A stretch of DNA of 64,000 nt from Calliopsis andreniformis (lineage: Eukaryota; Arthropoda; Insecta; Hymenoptera; Andrenidae), in NCBI RefSeq assembly GCF_051401765.1, contig NW_027480507.1:1984001-2048000 (forward strand), given 5' to 3'. Of this stretch, positions 55,374 through 64,000 are shown one piece after another; the stretch's first letter is position 1, and every line of letters begins with the position of its first letter. The notes below the pieces were generated by a model that was given only the letters and a program-made list of their open reading frames with translations, was not told where the DNA came from and searched no databases. Made by a program: the position numbers and the translations under genes.

Positions 55374-56971
55374 TCAATCCTCAACCCTCAGCCCTCATCC
55401 TCAATGCTCAATCCTCAATCTTCAATCCTCAATCCTCAATCCTCAATACTCAAACTTCAATCCTCAATCCTCAGTCCTCAAACCTCAATTCTGAATCCTC
55501 AATACACAATTCTCAAACCTCAATCCTCAATCCTCAATCCTCAATCCTCAATCCTCAATCCTCAATCCACAATCCTCAATCCTCAATCCTCAATCCTCAA
55601 TCCTCAATCCTCAATCCTCAATCCTCAATCCTCAATCCTCAATCCTCAATCTTCAATCCTCAATACTCAATCTTCAATCCTCAGTCCTCAATACTCAATC
55701 CTCAATCCTCAATCCTCAATCGTCAGTCTTCAATCCTCAATACTCAATCTTCAATCCTCAATCCTCAATCCTCAATCCTCAATCCTCATTCTTCATTCCT
55801 CGATACCCAATCCTCAATCTTCAATCCTCAATCCTCAATCCTCAATCCTCAATCCTCAATCCTCAATCCTCAATCCTCAATCCTCAATCCTCAATCCTCA
55901 ATCCTCAATCTTCAATCCTCAATACTCAATCTTCAATCCTCAATCCTCAATTCTCAATCCTCGATCCTCAATCCTCAATCCTCAATCCTGAATCCTCAAT
56001 CCTCAATCCTCAATCGTCAGTCTACAATCCTCAATACTCAATCTTCAGTCCTCAATCCTCAATCCCCAATCCTCAATCCTCAATCCTCAATCCTCAATCC
56101 TCAATCCTCAATCTTCAATCCTCAATACTCAATCTTCAATCCTCAGTCCTCAATACTCAATCTTCAATCCTCAATCCTCAATCCTCAATCCTCAGACCTC
56201 ATGCTTTATTTCTCGATACCCAATCCTCAATCTTCAATCCTCAATCCTCAATCCTCAATTCTCAATCCTCAATCTTGAGTCCTCAGTCCTCAAACCTCAA
56301 TCATCAACCCTCAGACCTCATCCTCAATCCTCAATCCTCAATCCTCAATCCTCAATCCTCAATCATCAATCTTCAATCCTCAATACTCAATCTTCAACCC
56401 TCAATCCTCAATTCTCAATCCTCAAACCTCAATCCTCAATCCTCAATCCTCAATCCTCAATCCTCAATCGTCAGTCTACAAACCTCAATCCTCAATCCTC
56501 AATCCTCAATCCTCAATCATCAATCTTCAATCCTCAATCCTCAATCCTCAATCATCAATACTCAATCCTCAATCCTCAATCTTCAATCCTCAATACTCAA
56601 TCTTCGATCCTCAATCCTCAATCCTCAATCCTCAATCCTCAATCCTCAATCCTCAATCTTCAATCCACAATACTCAATCTGCAATCCTCAATCCTCAATC
56701 CTCAATCCTCAATCCTCAATCCTCATCCTTCTATCCTCAATACCGAATCCTCAATCTTCAATCCTCAATCCTCAATCCTCAATCCTCATCCCTCAATCCT
56801 CAATGTTCAATCCTCAATACCCAATCCTCAATCTTCAATCCTCAATCCTCAATCCTCAATCCTCAATCCTCAATCCTCAGTCCTCAAAACTCAATCCTGA
56901 ATCCTCAATCCTGAATCCTCAACCTTCAGCCCTGAGTCCTCAACGATCAGTTGTCAATCCTCAATCCTCAA

Positions 56972-57048
56972 TAGAATATCCTCAATTCACAGTTTTCAAT
57001 ACTCAATACTCAATCTGCAATCTTCAAACCTCTATCCACAAACATTAA
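56972..57048 (+). repeat. 77-bp island L1, type C
   Basis: Duplicate of the island at 48,935, 8,037 bases on, including the ACATTAA ending. Confidence 0.84.
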
Positions 57049-58474
57049 TTCTCATCACTCAACCCTCAACACTCAGTCCTCAATGTTCAATACTCAATCC
57101 TCAATCCTCAGTCCTCAATCGTCAATCTTCAATCCTCAATACTCAATCTTCAATCCTCAATCCTCAATCCTCAATCCTCAATCCTCATTCTTCAATCCTC
57201 AATACTCAATCCTCAATGTTCAATCCTCAATCCTCAATCCTCAATTCTCAATCCTCAATCTTCAATCCTCAATCCTCAATCCTCAATCCTCAATCCTCAT
57301 TCTTCAATCCTCAATCCTCAATCCTCAATCATCAATCTTCAATCCTCAATACTCAATCTTCAACCCTCTATCCTCAATTCTCAATACTCAATCCTCAATG
57401 TTCAATCCTCAATCCTCAATCCTCAATTCTCAATCCTCAATCCTCAATCCTCAATCCTCAATCGTCAACCTTCAATCCTCAATACTCAATCTTCAATCCT
57501 CAGTCCTCAATCCTCAATCCTCAATCCTGATTCTTCAATCCTCAATACACAATCTTCAATCCTCAATCCTCAATCCTCAATCCTCATACCTCAGTCCTCA
57601 AACGTCAACCCTCAACCCTCAGCCCTCATCGTCAATCCTCAATCTTCAATCCTCAATCCTCAATCTTCAATGCTCAATACTCAATCTTCAGTCCTCAATC
57701 CACAATTCTCAATCTTCAATCCTCAATCCTCAATCCTCGATCCTCAATCCTCAGTCCCCAGTCCTCAATCCTCAATCCTCAATCTTCAATCATCAATACT
57801 CAATCTGCAATCCTCAATCCTCAATCCTCAATCCTCAATCCTCAATCTTCGATCCTCAATACTCAACCTTCAATACTCAATCCTCAATCCTCAATCCTCA
57901 ATCCTCAATCCCCAATCCTCAATCTTCAATCCTCAATTCTCAATCTGCAATCCCCAATCCTCAATCCTCAATCCTCAATCGTCAGTCTACAATCCTCAAT
58001 ACTCAATCTTCAATCCTCAATCCTCAATCCCCAATCCTCAATATTCAATCCTCAATCCTCAATCCTCATTCCTCAATCCTCAGTGTTCAATCCTCAATAC
58101 CCAATCCTCAATCTTCAATCCTCAATCCTCAATCCTCAATCCTCAATCCTCAATCCTCAGTCCTCAAACCTCAATCTTGAATCCTCAATCCTCAATCCTC
58201 ATTCCTCAATCCTCAATCCTCAATCCTCAACCCTCAATCCTCAACCTTCAATCCTCAATACTCAATCTTCAATCCTCAATCCTCTTTCCTCAATCCTCAA
58301 TCCTCAATCCTCAATCCTCAATCTTCAATCCTCAATACTCAACCGGCAATCCCCAATCCTCAATCCTCAACACTCAATCCTCAATCCTCATTCTTCAATC
58401 CTCAATACCGAAACCTCACTCTTCAATCCTCAATCCTCAATCCTCGATTCTCAATCCTGAATCCTCAATACTCA

Positions 58475-59062
58475 TACTTCAAACATAAATACCCAACCGT
58501 CAGTCCTTGTCCTCAATCCACAACCCTCAATCCTCAATCCTCAATCTTCAATCATCAATATTCAATCTTCAATCCTCAATCCTCAATCTTCAGTCCTCAT
58601 CCCTCAATCCTCAATGTTCAATCCTGAATACCCAATAATCAATCTTCAATCCTCGATCCTCAATCAATCCTCAATCCTCAATCCTCAGTCCTCAAACCTC
58701 AATCCTGAATCCTCAATCCTGAAACCTCAATCTTCGGCCCTCAGTCCTCAACAGTCAGTTGTCAATCCTCAATCGTCAATAGAATATCCTCTGTTCAGAG
58801 TTTTCAATACGCAATACTCAATCTGCAATCTTCAAATCTCTATCCACAAACATCAATGCTCATCACTCAGCCCTCAACACTCAGTCCCCAATCTTCAATC
58901 TTCAATCCTCAATACCCAGTCTTCAATCCTCAACCCTCAATCCTCCATTCTCAATCCTCAATCCTCATTCTTCAATCCTCAATACCCAATCCTCAATCTT
59001 CAATCCTGAATCCTCAATCCTCAATTCTCAATCCTCATTCCTCAGTCCTCAGACCTAGAACC
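58475..59062 (+). repeat. 588-bp variant cassette, copy 10
   Basis: Lies 8,037 bases after copy 8 and shares its CAATACTCATACTTC left edge and its TACCCAGTCTTC unit. Island at 58,780. Confidence 0.88.
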
Positions 59063-60636
59063 TCAATCCTCAACCCTCAGCCCTCATCCTCAATCCTCAA
59101 TCCTCAATCTTCAATCCTCAATCCTCAATCCTCAATACTCAAACTTCAATCGTCAATCCTCAGTCCTCAAACCTCAATTGTGAATCCTCAATACACAATT
59201 CTCAATCCTCAATCCTCAATCCTCAATCCTCAATCCTGAATCCTCAATCCTCAATCCTCAATCCTCAATCCTCAATCATCAATCCTCAATCCTCAATCTT
59301 CAATCCTCAATACTCAACCTGCAATCCTAAATCCTCAATACTCAATCCTCAAACTTCAATCATCAGTATTCAATTTTCAATCCTCAATCCTCAGTCCTCA
59401 ATCCTCATTCTTCAATCCTCAATACCCTATCCTCAATCTTCAATCCTCAATCCTCAATCCTCAATTCTCAATCCTCAATCCTCAATTTTCAATCCTCATT
59501 CTTCAATCCTCAATACCCAATACTCAATCTTCAATCCTCAATCCTCAATCCTCAATCCTCAATTCTCAATCCTCAATCCTCAGTCCTCAGTCCTCAAACC
59601 TCAATCCTCAACCCACAGCCCTCATCGCCAATCCTCGACCTTCAATCCTCAATCCTCAACCTTCAATGCTCAATACTCAATCTTCAATCCTCAATCCTCA
59701 ATTCTCAATCCTCAATCCTCAATCCTCAATCCTCAATCCTCAATCTTCAATCCTCAGTCCTCAATCGTCAGTCTTCAATCCTCAATCCTCTATCCTCATT
59801 CTTCAATCCTCAATACACAATCTTCAATCCTCAATCCTCAATCCTCATTCCTCAATTCTCAATCCTCAATCCTCAGTCCTCAGTCCTCAAACCTCAACCC
59901 TCAACCCTCAGCCCTCATCGTCAATCCTCAATCTTTAATCCTCAATCCTCAATCTTCAATGCTCAATACTCAATCTTCAATACTCAATCCACAATTCTCA
60001 ATCCTCAATCCTCAATCCTCATTCCTCAATCCTCAATCCTCAATCCTCAATCCTCAATCCTCAATCCTCAATCCTCAATACCCAATCTTCGATCCTCAAT
60101 ACTCAATCTTCAATCCTCAATCCTCAATACTCAATCCTCAATCCTCAATCCTCACTCGTCAGTCTTCAATCCTCAATGCTCAATCTTCAATCCTCAATCC
60201 TCAATCCTCAATCCTCAATCCTCATTCTTCAATCCTCGATACCCAATCCTCAATCTTCAATCCTCAATCCTCAATCCTCAATTCTCAATCCTCAATCCTC
60301 AGTCCTCAGTCCTCAAACCTCAATCATCAACCCTCAGCCCTCATCCTCAATCCTCCATCCTAAATCCTCAATCCTCAATGCTCAATCCTCAATCATCAAT
60401 CTTCAATCCTCAATCCTCAGTCGTCAAACCTCAATTCTGAATCCTCAATCCTGAATCCTCAATCTTCAATCCTCAATCCCCAATCCTCAATCTTCAATCC
60501 TCAATCCTCAATCCTCAATCCTCAATCCTCAATCTTCAATCCTCAATACTCAATCTTCAATACACAATCCTCAATCCCCAATCCTCAATCCTCAATCCCC
60601 AATCCTCAGTTCTCAATCCTGAATCCTCAATCCTCA

Positions 60637-61020
60637 TACTTCAAGCATCAATACTCAACCCTCAGTCCTCGTCCTCAATCCACAACCCTCAATCCTCAAT
60701 CCTCAATCTTCAATCATCAATATTCAATCTTCAATCCTCAATCCACAATCCTCAATCCTCATCCCTCAATCCTCAATGTTCAATCCTCAATACCCAATCC
60801 TCAATCTTCAATCCTCAATCCTCAATCCTCAATCCTCATCCCTCAATCCTCAGTCCTCAGACCTCAATCCTGAATCCTCAATCCTGAATCCTCAACCTTC
60901 AGCCAGAGTCCTCAGCGACCAGTTGTCAATCCTCAATCCTCAATAGAATATACTCAATTCACAGTTTACAATACTCAATACTCAATCTGCAATCTTCAAA
61001 CCTCTGCCCACAAACATCAA
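60637..61020 (+). repeat. Diverged L3-L1 cassette, second copy
   Basis: Offset 8,037 from the copy at 52,600, with the same variants and the same 307-base spacing. Confidence 0.7.
60944..61020 (+). repeat. 77-bp island L1, type D
   Basis: Duplicate of the island at 52,907, 8,037 bases on, including the CTCTGCCCACAAAC variant. Confidence 0.83.
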
Positions 61021-61440
61021 TTCTCATCACTCAACCCTCAGCACTCAGGCTTCAATGTTCAATCCTCAATCATCGATCCTCAATCCTCAATACTCAATCT
61101 TCAATCCTCAATGCTCAGTCCTCAAACCACGATTCTGGATCCTCAATCCTGAATCCTCAATCTTCAATCCTCAATCCCCAATCCTCAATCTTCAATCCTC
61201 AATTCTCAATCCTCAATCCTCAATCCTCAATCCTCAATCCTCAATCCTCAATCCTCAATCCTCAATCCTCAATCCTCAATCCTCAATCCTCACTCCTCAA
61301 TCTCCAATCATCAATACTCAATCTTCAATCCTCAATCCTCAATACTCAATCCTCAATCCTCAATCCTGAATCATCAATCCTGAATCCTCAGCCTTCAGCC
61401 CTGAGTCCCCAACGATCAGTTGTCAATCCTCAATCCTCGA

Positions 61441-61517
61441 TAGAATATCCTCAATTCACAGTTTTCAATACTCAATACTCAATCTGCAATTTTCAAACCT
61501 CTATCCACAAACATCAA
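61441..61517 (+). repeat. 77-bp island L1, type C
   Basis: Duplicate of the island at 53,404. Just upstream it differs by GAGTCCCCAACG (earlier copy GAGTCCTCAACG) and TGAATCATCAATCC (earlier copy TGAATCCTCAATCC). Confidence 0.84.
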
Positions 61518-62153
61518 TTCTCATCACTCAACCCTCAACACTCAGTCCTCAATGTTCAATACTCAATACTCAATCCTCAATACTCAATCCTCAATGTTCA
61601 ATCCTCAATCCTCAATCCTCAATTCTGAATCCTCAATCCTCAATCCTCAATCCTCAATCGTCAATCTTCAATCCTCAATACTCAATCTTCAATCCTCAAT
61701 CCTCAATCTTCCAGACTCAATACTCAATCTTCAATCCTCAATCAACAATTCTCAATCCTCAATCCTCAATCCTCAATCCTCAATCCTCAATCCTCGATCC
61801 CCAATCGTCGATCCTCAATACTCAATCTTCAATCCTCAATCCTCAATACTCAATCCTCAATCCTCAATGCTCAATCGTCAGTCTTCAATCGTCAATCCTC
61901 AATCCTCAATCCTCAATCCTCAATACCCAATCTTCGATCCTCAATACTCAATCTTCAATCCTCAATCCTCATCCCTCAATCCTCAATGTTCAATCCTCAA
62001 TACCCAATCCTCAATCTTCAATCCTCAATCCTCAATCCTCAATCCTCATCCCTCAATCCTCAGTCCTCAGACCTCAATCCTGAATCCTCAATCCTGAATC
62101 CTCAACCTTCAGCCAGAGTCCTCAGCGACCAGTTGTCAATCCTCAATCCTCAA

Positions 62154-62230
62154 TAGAATATCCTCAGTTCACAGTTTTCAGTACTCAATACTCAATCTGC
62201 ACTCTTCAAGTCTCTATCCACAAACATCAA
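62154..62230 (+). repeat. 77-bp island L1, type D
   Basis: Duplicate of the island at 54,117, 8,037 bases on. Confidence 0.83.
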
Positions 62231-62822
62231 TTCTCATCACTCAACCCTCAACACTCAGTCCCCAATCCTCTATCTTCAAAGCTCAATCCTCAACACTAAG
62301 TCCCCAATTCTCAATCTTCAATCCTCAATACGCAACCTTCAATCCTCAATCCTCAATTCTCGACCCTCAATCCTCAATCCTCAATCGTGAATCTCCTATC
62401 CTGAATAATCAATCTTCAATCCTCAATCCTCAATCCTCAATCCTCAATCCTCATTCTTCAATCCTCTATACCCAATCCTCAATCTTCAATCCTCATCCTC
62501 AATCCTGAATTCCCAATCCTCAATCCTATGTCCTCAGTCCTCAAACCTCAATCCTCAACCCTCAGCCCTCATCCTCAATCCTCAATCCTCAATCTTCAAT
62601 CCTCAATACTCAATCTTCAATCCTCAATCCTCTATCCTCAATCCTCAATCCCCAATCCTCAATCCTCAATCTTCAATCCTCAATACTCAACCGGCAATCC
62701 CCAATCCTCAATCCTCAACACTCAATCCTCAATCCTCATTCTTCAATCCTCAATACCGAAACCTCACTCTTCAATCCTCAATCCTCAATCCTCGATTCTC
62801 AATCCTGAATCCTCAATTCTCA

Positions 62823-63410
62823 TACTTCAAACATAAATACCCAACCGTCAGTCCTTGTCCTCTATCCACAACCCTCAATCCTCAATCCTCAATCTTCAAT
62901 CATCAATATTCAATCTTCAATCCTCAATCCTCAATCCTCAATCCTCATCCCTCAATCCTCAATGTTGAATCCTGAATACCCAATAATCAATCTTCAATCC
63001 TCGATCCTCAATCAATCCTTAATCCTCAATCCTCAGTCCTCAAACCTCAATCCTGAATCCTCAATCCTGAAACCTCAATCTTCGGCCCTCAGTCCTCAAC
63101 AGTCAGTTGTCAATCCTCAATCGTCAATAGAATATCCTCTGTTCAGAGTTTTCAATACGCAATACTCAATCTGCAATCTTCAAATCTCTATCCACAAACA
63201 TCAATGCTCATCACTCAACCCTCAACACTCAGTCCCCAATCTTCAATCTTCAATCCTCAATACCCAATCTTCAATCCTCAATCCTCAATCCTCCATTCTC
63301 AATCCTCAATCCTCATTCTTCAATCCTCAATACCCAATCCTCAATCTTCAATCCTGAATCCTCAATCCTCAATTCTCAATCCTCATTCCTCAGCCCTCAG
63401 ACCTAGAACC
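62823..63410 (+). repeat. 588-bp variant cassette, copy 11
   Basis: Lies 8,037 bases after copy 9 and shares its CTTAATCC and CAGCCCTCAGACC changes, which makes it a direct duplicate. Island at 63,128. It marks the start of the third 8-kb unit. Confidence 0.88.
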
Positions 63411-64000
63411 TCAATCCTCAACCCTCAGCCCTCATCCTCAATGCTCAATCCTCAATCTTCAATCCTCAATCCTCAATCCTCAATACTCAAACTTCAATCC
63501 TCAATCCTCAGTCCTCAAACCTCAATTCTGAATCCTCAATACACAATTCTCAAACCTCAATCCTCAATCCTCAATCCTCAATCCTCAATCCTCAATCCTC
63601 AATCCACAATCCTCAATCCTCAATCCTCAATCCTCAATCCTCAATCCTCAATCCTCAATCCTCAATCCTCAATCCTCAATCCTCAATCTTCAATCCTCAA
63701 TACTCAATCTTCAATCCTCAGTCCTCAATACTCAATCCTCAATCCTCAATCCTCAATCGTCAGTCTTCAATCCTCAATACTCAATCTTCAATCCTCAATC
63801 CTCAATCCTCAATCCTCAATCCTCATTCTTCATTCCTCGATACCCAATCCTCAATCTTCAATCCTCAATCCTCAATCCTCAATTCTCAATCCTCTATCTT
63901 CAGTCCTCAGTCCTCAAACCTCAATCATCAACCCTCAGCCCTCATCTTCAATCCTCAATCCTCAATCCTCAATCCTCAATCCTCAATCATCAATCTTCAA

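Larger units (their letters stand above)
1387..56220 (+). repeat. L4 landmark family, 22 dispersed copies
   Basis: The 20-base word CATGCTTTATTTCTCGATAC is the most A/T-rich recurrent variant. Its ATG falls at 1388, 3603, 6564, 7543, 8702, 11012, 12164, 14474, 16227, 17820, 20367, 22120, 23713, 26430, 27589, 29538, 32122, 33281, 38148, 43682, 48164 and 56201. The copy at 7543 has CTCGGTAC in place of CTCGATAC. Each is followed by the same run of variants, with CAGTCC twice, then CAAACC, CAATCATC and CAGACC (CATCAATC for CCTCAATC at 33,374). Copies at 48164 and 56201 follow CAGACC instead of CAATCC. Several pairs are spaced 1,159 bases apart. Density is high in the left half and low to the right of 33.3 kb. 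Confidence 0.88.
1..64000 (+). repeat. Heptamer satellite array, unit CTCAATC
   Basis: Every part of the window reads as tandem 7-bp units. The commonest is CTCAATC. Frequent one- or two-base variants, written in the TCAATCC register, include TCAATCT, TCAATAC, TCAGTCC, TCAATCG, TCAATTC, TCAAACC, TCGATCC and TCAACCC. The pure unit is 3 C, 2 A, 2 T and no G on the plus strand, so G appears only in variant units. The longest pure runs I noticed are about 13 units; most are 3 to 8 units before a variant. Occasional 4-, 6- or 8-base units shift the register. The array continues past both window edges, so its true length is unknown. No unique flanking sequence, transposon or gene interrupts it. It is most likely non-coding satellite DNA. 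Its function, if any, cannot be read from the sequence. Confidence 0.97.
46460..64000. repeat. 8.04-kb higher-order repeat, two copies plus start of third
   Basis: Landmarks at 48,164, 48,238, 49,046, 50,577, 52,139, 53,515 and 54,925 recur exactly 8,037 bases later, the last at 62,962 in copy three. At the left edge the offset is 8,085 (46,840/54,925 and 47,082/55,167). The 48-bp change is due to a local replacement near 55,840 in copy two. Copies start near 46,460, 54,550 and 62,590. Only a handful of differences were seen over 8 kb, so this is the youngest-looking duplication in the window. The unit carries six 77-bp islands of several subtypes and one L4 landmark. The array continues beyond the right edge. 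Confidence 0.9.

Noticed and set aside
180..63357. Dozens of forward open frames of 66 to 1,529 codons encoding SSILNPQ-type heptapeptides
   Set aside because: They overlap in all three forward frames, encode the same rotated peptide, start at variant units and lack ribosome-binding sites. They stay open only because the unit has no stop in any forward frame. Several higher-order periods are not multiples of 3.
1..64000. Telomeric repeat
   Set aside because: The minus-strand unit GGATTGA matches no telomere repeat I know. Ordered variants and kilobase higher-order copies are unlike fresh telomerase product.
1..64000. CRISPR array
   Set aside because: There are no 23-40 bp direct repeats separated by unique spacers of uniform length, and no cas genes. 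The repeat is a continuous 7-bp tandem.
1..64000. Reverse-strand genes
   Set aside because: The reverse of the pure unit has TGA in every frame every 21 bases. No stop-free stretch of useful length can exist except in variant islands, which are too short.
1..64000. CCAAT boxes created by CCCAATCC units
   Set aside because: The word is one substitution from the array unit and occurs by chance many times without any adjacent gene.
1..64000. tRNA or rRNA genes
   Set aside because: With almost no G on the plus strand, neither strand can form the needed stems, and no conserved tRNA or rRNA words were seen.
1..64000. Pure sequencing or assembly artefact
   Set aside because: Long ordered sets of private variants are shared between specific copies and nested in a consistent history, which noise would not produce. 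Individual duplications, above all the 8-kb one, could still be assembly errors.

Overview
The whole 64,000-base window is one uninterrupted tandem array of a 7-bp unit, CTCAATC (TCAATCC in another register; GATTGAG on the minus strand), with point-variant units and higher-order repeats. I find no supportable protein gene, tRNA, rRNA, transposon, CRISPR array, promoter or terminator on either strand, and the array runs off both window edges. Long open frames exist on the plus strand only as a by-product of the unit. Because 7 is not a multiple of 3, every forward frame reads the same seven codons (Ser-Ile-Leu-Asn-Pro-Gln-Ser), none of them a stop. Every reverse frame of the pure unit meets TGA once per 21 bases.

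Organism: there is no gene to place it by. Tens of kilobases of satellite with kilobase-scale higher-order repeats suggest eukaryotic heterochromatin (pericentromeric or subtelomeric). Short heptanucleotide arrays of related composition (CCCCAAT-like) are known between genes in some cyanobacteria, so a prokaryotic source is not excluded. I know of no such array of this size there.

Layout, left to right (boundaries good to about 50 bp): 1-4.4 kb is a 2.2-kb unit in two tandem copies. 4.4-7.3 kb is mosaic. 7.3-15.5 kb is a 3,462-bp unit in two copies plus a partial third. 12.9-24.7 kb is a 5,893-bp unit in two copies, partly overlapping the previous block. 23.5-36.1 kb is a mosaic of segments shared with the left half. 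36.9-48.0 kb is a 5.53-kb unit in two copies. 46.5 kb to the end is an 8.04-kb unit: two copies and the start of a third. Most copies keep the same order of variant units, so the array has been spread by kilobase-scale duplication more than by slippage of single heptamers.

Four recurrent landmark words make the architecture legible. L1 is a 77-bp degenerate island that starts TAGAATATCC or a close variant (23 copies). L2 contains CTAGAACC. L3 starts TACTTCAAACATAAATACCC. L4 is CATGCTTTATTTCTCGATAC (22 copies). Eleven times L3, L1 and L2 occur together in a cassette of exactly 588 bp. All landmarks point the same way. The plus strand is almost free of G, which gives extreme strand asymmetry along the whole window.
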